Shown here piece after piece: positions 21,282-30,202 of a stretch of 64,000 bases of DNA. The translations under genes and the position numbers were made by a program. Location of the stretch: contig NZ_FNSA01000001.1 of the NCBI RefSeq assembly GCF_900104775.1, positions 186,001 through 250,000 on the forward strand, written 5' to 3'. This stretch comes from Tsukamurella tyrosinosolvens. Its GTDB lineage: Bacteria; Actinomycetota; Actinomycetes; Mycobacteriales; Mycobacteriaceae. Positions within the stretch are counted from its first letter, which is position 1. Every line of letters starts with the position of its first letter. The notes below the pieces were generated by a model. It saw nothing but the letters and a program-made list of their open reading frames with translations, had not been told where the DNA came from and made no database searches.

Positions 21282-22718
21282 ATGTCCCGGCCCAGCTTCC
21301 GCCCCGATCGGGTGGCGTGGACCGTGCTCGGTCTCACCGTTCTCGCGCTCGTCATCGGCTACCAGATCAAGGCGCAGTGCACGGGCGCCCCGTTCGACGA
21401 GTTCGGCCGGTCCGAGGGCTTCGCGTCGACGCCCGGCCGGATCTGCTACTCCGACATCCAGTTCCTGTGGACGGGTCGCGAGGTCAACAACCACGTCTTC
21501 CCCTACCTCACCGGCTGGATCGACGGCGACGGCAAGCTGCAGGGCGGCGCGATCGAGTACCCCGTGCTCAGCGGCCTGCTGTTCTGGGTGGGCGCGATCG
21601 GCGCGCACAACGACGCCGAGTTCCTGCTGCACATGGCGCTGCTGCTCGCTCCGTTCGGGATGCTCACCGGCTGGGTGCTGGCCAAGATCTCGGGCCGCAC
21701 CGCCGCGCTGTGGGCGGTGGCGCCGCCGCTGGCGCTGTACGCCTTCCACAACATGGAGCTACCGGTGGTCGCCGCGGCGACCGTCGGTTTCGGGATCATG
21801 GCGTGGGCCGACCGGACCGGCGGGTCGATCCGCATCCCCGCGATAGCCACCGCAGCGGTGCTCGCCGTGGGCTTCGACCTCAAGATCTATCCGGGCCTGT
21901 TCGTCGCGCCGCTGGTGCTGTACGTGCTCACCCACGGCAGGACCGGCACCGTCGCGCTGCCCGACGGTCCCGGGCGGCGCGCCCGCGTCGACTGGCGCCT
22001 GCTCGACTGGGTGGGCGCGGCGGCGACCGCGGCGACGGCCGTGGTGGTGGCCGTCGCGATCAACGTGCCCTTCATGGTCTTCGGCTTCGAGGGCTGGCGG
22101 GCCTCGCTGAAGTTCCAGGAGCTGCGCACGGCCGACCTGTCGACCAACTCGATCTGGTACTGGGGCGTGCTCAAGGCGTTCGACGACCCGAAGGACTACG
22201 ACGCCTTCGTCTCGTCCGTCTCACCGCTGCTCATCGTGATCTCGATCGCGGCGCTGCTGGTGTACGGCTGGATGCACTACCGGCGCACCGGCGTGTACCC
22301 GTGGCTCGGCGTGAGCGGCGCGATCCTGGCCGCGTTCATGCTCTTCCACAAGGTGCACTCACCGCAGTACGTGCTGTGGCTGCTGCCCTTCTTCATCCTG
22401 CTCAAGGTCGACTGGCGGCTCATCGCGGCGTACCTCGTGTTCGACCTGAGCCTCGAGCTCACGGTGTGGAACTACTTCTCCGAGCACGCGGCGAACCTGC
22501 CGATCACCTGGTGGGTTCAGTGGGGCGTGTGGATCGGCGTCTGGGGCCGCGCCGCGCTGCTCGTGGTCTTCGTCTGGTACCTGCCGCGCTGCGCGCTGCG
22601 GCTGCGCAGCCAGGAGGAGTCGGGCGCACCGTCGAGCACGCCGCCTGCGGGATCGTCCAGCGGAGGCGAGTACGGCCCCGGGTACGTCGACCGGACCAGG
22701 TCCTCGTCGGGCCGGTAG
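21282..22718 (+). CDS. Membrane glycosyltransferase (DUF2029/GT87-like)
   Basis: 478 residues from ATG 21282 (GTG at 21273 is possible). About ten hydrophobic helices are seen, with an extracytoplasmic loop after the first (CTGAPFDEFGR…CYSDIQFLWTGREV) and an Asp/Lys pair in FDLKIYPGLF. This resembles polyprenol-phosphate-mannose-dependent mannosyltransferases of the GT-C class. The next gene on the other strand encodes a protein of the same architecture (CxQQK…CYSDTVPLYG), so the two are a diverged pair in tail-to-tail orientation. Its last 67 codons overlap that gene by 202 bases. Confidence 0.8.
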   Translation: MSRPSFRPDRVAWTVLGLTVLALVIGYQIKAQCTGAPFDEFGRSEGFASTPGRICYSDIQFLWTGREVNNHVFPYLTGWIDGDGKLQGGAIEYPVLSGLLFWVGAIGAHNDAEFLLHMALLLAPFGMLTGWVLAKISGRTAALWAVAPPLALYAFHNMELPVVAAATVGFGIMAWADRTGGSIRIPAIATAAVLAVGFDLKIYPGLFVAPLVLYVLTHGRTGTVALPDGPGRRARVDWRLLDWVGAAATAATAVVVAVAINVPFMVFGFEGWRASLKFQELRTADLSTNSIWYWGVLKAFDDPKDYDAFVSSVSPLLIVISIAALLVYGWMHYRRTGVYPWLGVSGAILAAFMLFHKVHSPQYVLWLLPFFILLKVDWRLIAAYLVFDLSLELTVWNYFSEHAANLPITWWVQWGVWIGVWGRAALLVVFVWYLPRCALRLRSQEESGAPSSTPPAGSSSGGEYGPGYVDRTRSSSGR

Positions 22719-24202
22719 ATCTGCCGGACCACCAGCACGCACAGGCCGATCACCGCGAGGTCGCGCAGGAGGACCGTGGCCGTGAAGGCCTGCTCCGGCA
22801 GCCCCTTGTTCTGCATGCCGAGGAAGTACATCATCCGCGGCACCCAGACCAGGGCGTCGATCGTCATCCACGCGAGCAGGAGCCGCGTGTGCGGGATCGC
22901 GAGCACCGCCAGCGGCACGAGCCACAGCGAGTACTGCGGGCTCCACACCTTGTTCACCAGCAGGAACCCGGCCACCAGGAGGAAGGCGAGCTGCGCGACG
23001 CGTGGCCGCCGGGGCGCCTTCAGCGCGAGGTAGCCGACGCCGGCGATCACGGCGAGGAAGAGCACCAGCGTGATGCCGTTCGCCAGCGACGAGGCACCGC
23101 CGCGCGGGCCCTCGCCGCCGAACACCCAGCCGCCGGTGAACGAGCTGATCACGGCGTAGATCGAGTCCATGTCGACCGCGCGGATCGAGTTCCGGTGGAA
23201 GAACTCCCACCAGCCGCGCGGGGCCGCGACGAGGATCGGCAGGTTGACCGCTACCCACGTCGCCAGCGCGACCGCCGTCGCCGTGAACCAGGGCCGCAGG
23301 CGGCCCGCGCGCAGGCACAGGAAGAACAGCACGATCAGCAGGAACGCGGGGTACAGCTTCGCGGCGGTGCCCAGCCCGAGGAGCACGCCGGCCCACACGT
23401 GCCGCTCCCGCGACCAGAGCAACATCCCCACCGCCATCGCCGCGACGGCGATCGCATCGAAATTGGTGAAGGCGTGCACGATGACCAGCGGCGACGCGGC
23501 CATGAGCATGACGTCCCACGGTCGGCGCGCGGCCGGGCGCGACGGGGACGCCGCGCCGCCGGCCAACCGCGTCGTCGCCCACACCGCGATGAGCCAGAAC
23601 AGCGCCAGCCCGACCGCGGCGACGGTGAAGAACAGCACCACCTCGATCGCCGCCGGCACGCCCCACTTCTCGTGCAGGGCGACCCACACCTTGGCGACCT
23701 TCATGGCGGCGTACTGATACATCCCGGTGAGCACCGGGTACTCCATGTAGCGCTCCTGGCGCGCACCCGTCGGGTCGGTGTCGAAGAACTGGGTCACGTA
23801 GGGCATGAGGCCCTCGTTCAGGCGCTCCGCGCCGTACAGCGGCACCGTGTCCGAGTAGCACATCGCGGCGTACGGCCGATTGCCCGACCAGTCCAGCACC
23901 AGCTGCCCGCCCTCGGACTTCTGCTGCAGGCAGCCGGCCTTCGTCGTCCAGCCCAGCGCCAGGAACAGCACCGTGACCAGCAGGATCAGGCGCAGCGGCG
24001 TGAAGAAGCGCTGGAAGCCGACGAGCGCGTGCGCGCCCACCGGACCGCCGAGCGCCGTCGAGAAGTCCCGCGCCACCGCATCCGTCCGGCTCGGCACGTC
24101 CCGGTCCGGCTCGATGACCGTCGCGGGGTCGAACCGTCCGGGGCTGACGTGGAGGCGATCGTCGTCCTCCGCCTCCGGGGCCGCGGCGCGGGGTTCCGTC
24201 AC
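22517..24202 (-). CDS. Membrane glycosyltransferase, Rv0051-like
   Basis: 561 residues with an acidic cytoplasmic N-terminus of ~75 residues and about ten membrane helices. Shared features with its neighbour: cysteines in the first loop (AGCLQQK, AMCYSD), MEYPVLTGMY, and AAKLYPAFLL in mid-protein. It corresponds by position to Rv0051, which follows ponA1 in M. tuberculosis. It overlaps the ponA1 stop by 4 bases (ATGA), so the two are translationally coupled, linking it to peptidoglycan/arabinogalactan or lipoglycan building. The last ~67 codons overlap the opposite gene. Confidence 0.82.
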   Translation of the reverse strand: MTEPRAAAPEAEDDDRLHVSPGRFDPATVIEPDRDVPSRTDAVARDFSTALGGPVGAHALVGFQRFFTPLRLILLVTVLFLALGWTTKAGCLQQKSEGGQLVLDWSGNRPYAAMCYSDTVPLYGAERLNEGLMPYVTQFFDTDPTGARQERYMEYPVLTGMYQYAAMKVAKVWVALHEKWGVPAAIEVVLFFTVAAVGLALFWLIAVWATTRLAGGAASPSRPAARRPWDVMLMAASPLVIVHAFTNFDAIAVAAMAVGMLLWSRERHVWAGVLLGLGTAAKLYPAFLLIVLFFLCLRAGRLRPWFTATAVALATWVAVNLPILVAAPRGWWEFFHRNSIRAVDMDSIYAVISSFTGGWVFGGEGPRGGASSLANGITLVLFLAVIAGVGYLALKAPRRPRVAQLAFLLVAGFLLVNKVWSPQYSLWLVPLAVLAIPHTRLLLAWMTIDALVWVPRMMYFLGMQNKGLPEQAFTATVLLRDLAVIGLCVLVVRQIYRPDEDLVRSTYPGPYSPPLDDPAGGVLDGAPDSSWLRSRSAQRGRYQTKTTSSAARPQTPIHTPH

Positions 24203-26925
24203 GGCACCGGGTTCGTCACCCGCGGCGCGACCGTGCGGCCGCCGTTACCGGGGACCGTCCCGTTGCCGCCCGGCCGGGGCCGCGTGGTGGGCTGCCCCGG
24301 GTAGGTCTGGCCGCCCGGCTGCGTCGTGGTCGGGTCCCACGGGAACGTCGGCATCGGCACGCCGGGCAGGCCCGGCACCGTGCGGGTCGCGGAGCCGCTC
24401 TCGCCCGCGGAGGCCGACGCCGAGCCGGTGCCCGTCGACGAGGTCCGGGTGCGCGTCTCGACCGGGACGCCCGCCTGGCCGCCGATCATGCCGGGGGTCG
24501 GGAAGGACTCGTAGTCGGTGTCCGCGAGCGCGCCGTCCATCGTCTGCTTCCAGACGGTCGACGGGACGCCGGAGCCGTAGATGGGACCGCCCCAGCCGTT
24601 GGTGATCGGGCCGCCCTTGTCGTTGCCGACCCACACCGCGGTGGAGATCGACGGGGTGTAGCCCACCATCCAGGCGTCCTTGTTCTGGCCGGTGTCCTGG
24701 TACTGCGCGGTGCCGGTCTTGGCGGCCGAGGCGCGGCCGCCCGCGAGACCGTTGCCGTTGGAGTACGACGCGATGGGCTGCAGCGCGGCGGTCACGTTGT
24801 TGGCGACGTCCTTGCTGAAGCGGCGCTCGCCCGGGTCGTTCTGGCGGTCGAGCAGCGTGCGGCCGTCGGCGGTGGTGACCTTGCTGATCAGGTGCGGCGC
24901 CCGGTAGATGCCCTCGGCGGCCAGGGTGGCGTACGCGGAGGCCATGTCGATGGGCCGGCTCTGGTACTGGCCGAGGACGACGCCGCCTTCGACGCCGCTG
25001 CCGTCTGACTGCGCCAGGGTCTTCTTGATGTCGCCGAAGCTCTCGGCGACGCCCGCCTTGTGCGCCGCGTCGGCGACATCCTGGGCCTGGTTGTTCAGGT
25101 CCATCATGAGGCGGTAGTAGACGGTGTTCAGCGACATCTTCATCGCCGTCGCCAGGTTGCAGCTGCCGCAGGACTCACCGTCGGAGTTGTTGACCGTGAC
25201 GCCCTGCGCCTTGAACGGCGAGGAGGAGTAGACGCGGGAGAGGCCGATGCCCTGCTCGAGGCCGGCGACCAGCGCGAAGACCTTGAACGACGAGCCGGTC
25301 TGCAGGCCGGCCTGGACGCGGTCGTAGCCGTTGCCGTCGCTGCCGCCGTAGTACGCGAGCACACCGCCGGTCTTGGGATCGACGGAGACGATCGCCGTGC
25401 GCAGGTCCTTCGGCTGGTTCTCGGCCATGTTCGCGGCGGCCTTCACGGCCGCGGACTGCGCCTGCTGGTCGATCGTGGTGGTGATCTTCAGGCCCTGCGT
25501 GCTCAGCGTCGACTCGTCGATGCCGGCGTCCTTGAGCTCGCGCAGCACCTGCGTCTTGATCAGGCCGTTGGGGCCCGCCGACAGGTCGTCGCTGGCGCCG
25601 CGGCCCGGCGCGACGGTCTTCGGGAACACCAGCTTGGCGCGCTGCGCGGGGTCGAGCGTCTTCATGTCGACCATGCCGTCGAGCACGTAGTTCCACCGGC
25701 CCGTGGCGTCGGCGAGGTGCGTCGTGGGCTCGTACAGCGACGGTCCGCGGACCAGGCCGGCGAGGAGCGCGGCCTGCTCCACCTTGAGGTCCTTCGCGTT
25801 GACGTTGAAGTACGCCTTCGACGCGGCCTGGAGGCCGTACGCCCCGCGGCCGAAGTAGATGGTGTTCAGGTACGCCGCCATGATGTCGTCCTTGGACCAG
25901 GAGTTGGACATCTTGGTGGAGATGATGAGCTCTTTCCACTTGCGCGTCAGCGACGATTCGTCGCCGACCAGCGCGTTCTTCACGTACTGCTGCGTGATCG
26001 TCGAGCCGCCACCGGCGTCCTCGCCGTCGCCGGCGACGCCGGGGATGCGCTTCCACACGGCGCGCGCGAAGCCCTTGAGCGAGAAGCCCGGGTTCGTGGC
26101 GAACTCCCGGTCCTCGGCGGCCATGATGGCGTTCTTCATGACGTCGGGGATGTCCTGCGCGGGCAGGATCTCGCGGTTGCCCTCGGGCGGCACGACGCGC
26201 GCGATGGGCGTGTTGCCGTCCTTCATGACGATGGTCGCGACCTGGTTCGTCTGGATCTCGCCCGGCTGCGGCACGTCGGTGCGCCAGTAGCCGACGAGGA
26301 AGGCGAGCAGCGCGATCACCATGATCAGCGCGACCGCGGCCACGCCGCCGGTCACGACACGTCGGAACAGTGAACCGCTCACGAGCGCTCGCAGGCCCTT
26401 CTTCTCGGAATCATGGTCGCCGTCGTCCGGCTCGTCGGGGCCGTCACCGTCGCCGCCGCCCGGTCCGTCGCCACCGGGACCGTCGCCGCCCGGTCCGTCC
26501 CCACCGGGACCGTCACCGCCGGGGGCGGGTGCGGCGGCGGCCGCCTTGCGGATCACGACGGGCTGCTCGGCCGGCTCTGCCGGTGCTGCCGGGCGGGGAG
26601 CGCTGCCGCGATCCGCCTCGGCCTCGAGCTCGGCACCGTCGACGGGGCGGCCCGAGAGGGGCTGGTAGGCCGTGCGCGGCGCACCCGGGTCCGACGGTGC
26701 CGGAGCCGACGGTGCCTGGCTCGACGGTGCGCGGCCGGCGCCGGGGGCAGGCGGCGGAGTGGGCGCCGAGGGGTTCGCGCCGCTCGGCGGGACCACCGGG
26801 AACTGCGTGGTGGGCGCCGCCTGCGGCGTCGCGGGTCGCGGCGGAACCGGCGGGGTGGGGCCTCCGGGCCGCGGCGGCCCTCCGGCCGCCCCGTTCCGCT
26901 CGTCCTTGCCACCCGGGTTCGTCAC
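24199..26925 (-). CDS. ponA1: Bifunctional class A penicillin-binding protein PonA1
   Basis: 908 residues from the GTG preceded by GGAGAA. Domains in order: a disordered Pro/Gly/Ala-rich cytoplasmic region (1–185), a membrane helix (about 188–213), a GT51 transglycosylase (AAEDREFATNPG near 265, then GGGSTITQQYVKNAL), and a transpeptidase with SSFK near 545, SLNTVYY and KTGTAQ near 734. A Pro/Thr/Ser-rich tail follows. It polymerises and cross-links peptidoglycan. Gene order DUF5318–ponA1–glycosyltransferase matches M. tuberculosis. The cytoplasmic part contains four GGDGP repeats and three evenly spaced Ala-Pro-Ser units. Confidence 0.95.
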   Translation of the reverse strand: MTNPGGKDERNGAAGGPPRPGGPTPPVPPRPATPQAAPTTQFPVVPPSGANPSAPTPPPAPGAGRAPSSQAPSAPAPSDPGAPRTAYQPLSGRPVDGAELEAEADRGSAPRPAAPAEPAEQPVVIRKAAAAAPAPGGDGPGGDGPGGDGPGGDGPGGGDGDGPDEPDDGDHDSEKKGLRALVSGSLFRRVVTGGVAAVALIMVIALLAFLVGYWRTDVPQPGEIQTNQVATIVMKDGNTPIARVVPPEGNREILPAQDIPDVMKNAIMAAEDREFATNPGFSLKGFARAVWKRIPGVAGDGEDAGGGSTITQQYVKNALVGDESSLTRKWKELIISTKMSNSWSKDDIMAAYLNTIYFGRGAYGLQAASKAYFNVNAKDLKVEQAALLAGLVRGPSLYEPTTHLADATGRWNYVLDGMVDMKTLDPAQRAKLVFPKTVAPGRGASDDLSAGPNGLIKTQVLRELKDAGIDESTLSTQGLKITTTIDQQAQSAAVKAAANMAENQPKDLRTAIVSVDPKTGGVLAYYGGSDGNGYDRVQAGLQTGSSFKVFALVAGLEQGIGLSRVYSSSPFKAQGVTVNNSDGESCGSCNLATAMKMSLNTVYYRLMMDLNNQAQDVADAAHKAGVAESFGDIKKTLAQSDGSGVEGGVVLGQYQSRPIDMASAYATLAAEGIYRAPHLISKVTTADGRTLLDRQNDPGERRFSKDVANNVTAALQPIASYSNGNGLAGGRASAAKTGTAQYQDTGQNKDAWMVGYTPSISTAVWVGNDKGGPITNGWGGPIYGSGVPSTVWKQTMDGALADTDYESFPTPGMIGGQAGVPVETRTRTSSTGTGSASASAGESGSATRTVPGLPGVPMPTFPWDPTTTQPGGQTYPGQPTTRPRPGGNGTVPGNGGRTVAPRVTNPVP
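26461..26520. repeat. Four 15-base tandem repeats inside ponA1
   Basis: Units 26461–26475, 26476–26490, 26491–26505 and 26506–26520 differ at few positions and encode Gly-Gly-Asp-Gly-Pro four times on the minus strand, in the cytoplasmic tail ahead of the membrane helix. The copy number is likely to vary between strains. Confidence 0.8.
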
Positions 26926-26989
26926 CGCTGGTTCTCCGCTCGTCTCTTCGTCGTCTCGTACGTTCCGTGCCGGTCCGGCCGCCGCTCGT

Positions 26990-27388
26990 TCAGCCTGGGG
27001 CCGCGCGGCGCTTGCGCCGTGGTCGCGGCGGGAGGCCCGCCACGTACGACTGCACCAGATGATTCCAGTTGCACGACCTGCACACTTCCACGACATGCAC
27101 GGAGAACTCCACCCGTGTGGATTCCATCTCGCTGAGCTCGGCGTCCGTCCGGGCCGAACCCGAGGCGTCGCCGAGGGACTCACCGAACACCCAGGACACC
27201 AGTGTCAGCTGCTCCTTGCGGCAGATCGGGCAGAGCACCTCGGACGGCCGGCCGTGGAACTTGGCCGCCCGCAGCAGGTACGGGTCGGCGTCGCACACCG
27301 CCTTCACGGCCGTGCGCCCGGCGTTGACCGACGCGAGCAGCGATCGCCGCTGCAGCGCGTAGTCCACCGTTTGCCTCTGCGTCCGCAC
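26990..27388 (-). CDS. DUF5318-family protein (Rv0049-like)
   Basis: 132 residues from GTG at 27388; an ATG ten codons upstream (27418) is less likely because similarity to the mycobacterial protein begins at RTQRQTVDYALQRR. Two Cys pairs, CPICRK and CRSCNW, look like a zinc-ribbon. The segment YLLRAAKFHGRPSE is characteristic. The gene lies 64 bases upstream of ponA1, as in mycobacteria, and may be cotranscribed. Function is unknown; a small zinc-binding cytoplasmic protein tied to cell-wall synthesis is an inference from conserved linkage. Confidence 0.82.
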   Translation of the reverse strand: MRTQRQTVDYALQRRSLLASVNAGRTAVKAVCDADPYLLRAAKFHGRPSEVLCPICRKEQLTLVSWVFGESLGDASGSARTDAELSEMESTRVEFSVHVVEVCRSCNWNHLVQSYVAGLPPRPRRKRRAAPG

Positions 27389-27518
27389 GGATCCAATGTA
27401 CGTGGCCGGGCCCGGCAACGCCGCGACAAGGGCATACCGCCCGGGACGGTCCTCCCCGGTCGCGCGCCTCCGGCACCTCTCGCCGCCGCCTGGCGTTCAC
27501 CGCCGGTTCACCGCTGAG

Positions 27519-27545
27519 GTATCGTCCTATATATCGGCGCGATAC
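27519..27545. promoter_or_regulatory. Candidate PadR operator
   Basis: GTATCG (27519–27524) and CGATAC (27540–27545) form an inverted repeat around a core with TATATA, a marked A+T dip for this genome. It lies between the divergent DUF5318 gene and the PadR gene, about 80 bases before the latter. PadR regulators bind palindromes of this size and often repress themselves. Confidence 0.5.
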
Positions 27546-27623
27546 AACTGCCGATCGATTGATGAGATAGATCCACTCGCGTCGGCCGCCCGGCTCGGCG
27601 CCGTGCCCCGGAAGGAGGCGGCA

Positions 27624-28160
27624 GTGCTCGAACTCGCAGTTCTGGGATTGCTGCACGACTCCCCCATGCACGGCTACGAGATCCGCAAGCGGCTGACGGA
27701 ACTGCTGGGCCCGTTCCGCGCGTTCTCCTACGGATCGCTGTACCCCGCCCTGCGCCGCGCGCAGGACGCCGGGTACATCGCCGAGGAGGACGGACCGGGC
27801 CCGTCGAAGCGCCGCGCGCGCCGTGTCTACGGTCTGACCTCGGCCGGCAAGGAGCGGTTCTCCGCCCTGGTCGCCGACACCGGCCCGCAGAACTACACGG
27901 ACGACGGGTTCGGCGTGCATCTCGCCTTCTTCACCGCCACCCCCGCCCAGGCCCGGCTGCGCATCCTCGAGGGTCGCCGCCGGCAGGTCGAGGAGCGGCG
28001 CGAAGAGCTCCGTCGGGCCCTCGCGGCCGGCGGTACCAGCGAGACGTACACGCGGCAGTTGCACGAGCTGGGACTGGAAACGACGGAGCGCGAGGTGCGG
28101 TGGCTCAACGAGCTGATCGCCGCCGAGTCCCGCTCCGACGCGAAGACCGACACCGACTGA
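27624..28160 (+). CDS. PadR-family transcriptional regulator
   Basis: 178 residues from GTG behind GAAGGAGGC. The N-terminal winged helix (1–85) has the family pattern [19 protein letters not shown], then [19 protein letters not shown] and the wing [18 protein letters not shown]-terminal helical dimerisation part is rich in Arg/Glu ([17 protein letters not shown]). It precedes ino1 by 11 bases, the same pair as Rv0047c–Rv0046c, so it probably controls inositol synthesis. The effector is unknown. Confidence 0.92.
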   Translation: MLELAVLGLLHDSPMHGYEIRKRLTELLGPFRAFSYGSLYPALRRAQDAGYIAEEDGPGPSKRRARRVYGLTSAGKERFSALVADTGPQNYTDDGFGVHLAFFTATPAQARLRILEGRRRQVEERREELRRALAAGGTSETYTRQLHELGLETTEREVRWLNELIAAESRSDAKTDTD

Positions 28161-28171
28161 AGGGAACAACG

Positions 28172-29269
28172 GTGACTGACAACTCCACCAAGGTGCGCGT
28201 CGCGATCGTCGGCGTGGGCAACTGCGCCTCGTCGCTCGTGCAGGGCGTGCACTACTACAAGGACGTGGCCGACGACGCCACCGTGCCGGGCCTCATGCAC
28301 GTGAAGTTCGGCCCGTACCACGTGCGCGACGTCGAGTTCGTCGCCGCGTTCGACGTGGACGGCAAGAAGGTCGGCTTCGACCTCTCCGACGCGATCAACG
28401 CCTCCGAGAACAACACCATCAAGATCGCCGACGTGCCGCCCACCGGCGTCACCGTGCAGCGCGGCCACACCCTCGACGGCCTGGGCAAATACTACCGCCT
28501 CACCATTGAGGAGGCCCCGGGCGAGGGTGTCGACGTCGTGCAGGCGCTCAAGGACAACGAGGTCGACGTCCTCGTCTCCTACCTGCCCGTGGGCTCCGAG
28601 GAGGCCGACAAGTTCTACGCGCAGTGCGCCATCGACGCGGGCGTCGCCTTCGTCAACGCGCTGCCCGTCTTCATCGCCTCCGACCCCGAGTGGGCCGCGA
28701 AGTTCCGCGACGCGGGCGTCCCGATCGTCGGCGACGACATCAAGAGCCAGGTCGGCGCCACCATCACCCACCGCGTGATGGCGAAGCTGTTCGAGGACCG
28801 CGGCGTCACGCTGGACCGCACGTACCAGCTCAACGTCGGCGGCAACATGGACTTCAAGAACATGCTCGAGCGCGATCGCCTCGAGTCGAAGAAGGTCTCC
28901 AAGACGCAGGCCGTCACGTCGAACCTCAACGGCCCGCTCGCCGGCAAGGTGCACGACAAGAACGTGCACATCGGCCCGTCGGACTACGTCGAGTGGCTCG
29001 ACGACCGCAAGTGGGCGTACGTGCGCCTCGAGGGCCGCGCCTTCGGCGACGTGCCGCTGAACCTGGAGTACAAGCTCGAGGTCTGGGACTCGCCCAACTC
29101 GGCCGGCATCATCATCGACGCCGTGCGCGCCGCGAAGATCGCCAAGGACCGCGGCATCGGCGGCCCCGTGATCCCCGCCTCGGCGTACCTGATGAAGTCC
29201 CCGCCCGAGCAGATCGCCGACGACGTCGCGCGCAAGCAGCTCGAGGAGTTCATCATCGGCGCGGACTAG
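28172..29269 (+). CDS. ino1: Inositol-1-phosphate synthase Ino1
   Basis: 365 residues from GTG behind AAGGGAA, matching the mycobacterial length. The NAD-binding motif [16 protein letters not shown] is at the start. The catalytic core shows [24 protein letters not shown] and [11 protein letters not shown]. It converts glucose-6-phosphate to inositol-1-phosphate, the precursor of phosphatidylinositol, lipoarabinomannan and mycothiol. Mycothiol-dependent-type chemistry is also suggested by the gene at 55515–56156. A hairpin terminator follows 36 bases after the stop. Confidence 0.96.
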   Translation: MTDNSTKVRVAIVGVGNCASSLVQGVHYYKDVADDATVPGLMHVKFGPYHVRDVEFVAAFDVDGKKVGFDLSDAINASENNTIKIADVPPTGVTVQRGHTLDGLGKYYRLTIEEAPGEGVDVVQALKDNEVDVLVSYLPVGSEEADKFYAQCAIDAGVAFVNALPVFIASDPEWAAKFRDAGVPIVGDDIKSQVGATITHRVMAKLFEDRGVTLDRTYQLNVGGNMDFKNMLERDRLESKKVSKTQAVTSNLNGPLAGKVHDKNVHIGPSDYVEWLDDRKWAYVRLEGRAFGDVPLNLEYKLEVWDSPNSAGIIIDAVRAAKIAKDRGIGGPVIPASAYLMKSPPEQIADDVARKQLEEFIIGAD

Positions 29270-29304
29270 TCCCCGCCCCGGCCGGCGCGTCCGGCCACCG
29301 TCGT

Positions 29305-29335
29305 AGGGCCCGTCACCCGTGGGGTGGCGGGCCCT
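29305..29335 (+). terminator. Terminator after ino1
   Basis: AGGGCCCGTCACCC (29305–29318) pairs with GGGTGGCGGGCCCT (29322–29335) with one T·G pair and a 3-base loop. The following bases are CGTCGTG, without a T-run. Confidence 0.75.
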
Positions 29336-29434
29336 CGTCGTGCCCGCGGCCCCGCTCCTTCGCCCTGGGCGAAAAGTCCGAATCGCTCAGCTTCTCGTCA
29401 GCCGCGCGGCGGTCGACCTCGGTACCGTCGGGTC

Positions 29435-30196
29435 ATGGACCCCGTGCTGATCCTCATCGCCGTCGCCGTCATCGCGCTGATCGTGGTGCTCGTGATCCGC
29501 GGGAACCGGAACCGCACCACCGCGCTCGCCGACGCGCAGGCCGACGCCCGCGCCGCGATCGACCGCCTGGCCGGACAGGTGAACAACCTGGTCGGCTCGA
29601 ACGACGCCGCCCGGCAGGCCCTCGCCGACGCCGGCGAGCGGTACACGGCGGCCGGCGCCCAGGTCGGCGGTGCGAACACGCCCGCGCAGGCCCGGCTCGC
29701 CAAGCAGACCGCGCTCGAGGGTTTGTACTACGCGCGCGCCGCCCGGGTCGCGATGGACCTCGACCCCGGCCCGCCCATCCCCGAGCTCGACGGCCAGCGC
29801 ACCGCCGGCGCCGTCACCGAGGACCGGACGGTCGACGTCGACGGTCGCGCGCTCACGGCCTCGCCGTCGCCGTCGGACCGCACCCCGAACTACTACCCGG
29901 GCGGCACGGTGGCCGGCCGGCCGGTGCCCGCGGGCTGGTACAGCGAGCCGTGGTGGAAGCCCGCGCTCGTCGCCGGCGCCTGGGGCGTGGGCAGCTACCT
30001 GCTGTTCAGCTCGATGTTCGCGGGCATGGCCGGGGTCGGCCCGGCCGTCCTCGCCGATCCAGGGGTCGACGGTGCCGCCGACGCGGGCGGGGACGTCGGC
30101 TCCGACGGCGGGTTCGACGGCGGCGGGTTCGACGGCGGCGGGTTCGGCGACTTCGGCGGCGGGGATTTCGGCGGCGGCGACTTCGGCGGCTTCTGA
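29435..30196 (+). CDS. Membrane-anchored protein with Gly/Phe/Asp-rich tail, unknown function
   Basis: 253 residues from ATG 29435. A membrane helix at about residues 3–22 is followed by an Ala-rich helical region that resembles a coiled coil (residues 28–110), a YYPGGTVAGRPVPAGWY segment, a second hydrophobic stretch (about 172–205), and a 45-residue tail of GGGF/GGDF units. It converges on the AIM24 genes of the Ter locus, with 6 bases between stops. No domain is recognised. The position makes a role beside the AIM24 proteins possible. Confidence 0.75.
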   Translation: MDPVLILIAVAVIALIVVLVIRGNRNRTTALADAQADARAAIDRLAGQVNNLVGSNDAARQALADAGERYTAAGAQVGGANTPAQARLAKQTALEGLYYARAARVAMDLDPGPPIPELDGQRTAGAVTEDRTVDVDGRALTASPSPSDRTPNYYPGGTVAGRPVPAGWYSEPWWKPALVAGAWGVGSYLLFSSMFAGMAGVGPAVLADPGVDGAADAGGDVGSDGGFDGGGFDGGGFGDFGGGDFGGGDFGGF

Positions 30197-30202
30197 CGCG
30201 CG

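Noticed and set aside
21317-24304. Plus-strand open frame of nearly 1,000 codons across both glycosyltransferase genes
   Set aside because: Out of frame with one gene and antisense to the other; Arg/His/Gln-rich shadow without domains.
29270-29434. Possible tRNA or small RNA after ino1
   Set aside because: The only structure seen is a terminator hairpin; no cloverleaf or conserved T-loop could be built.
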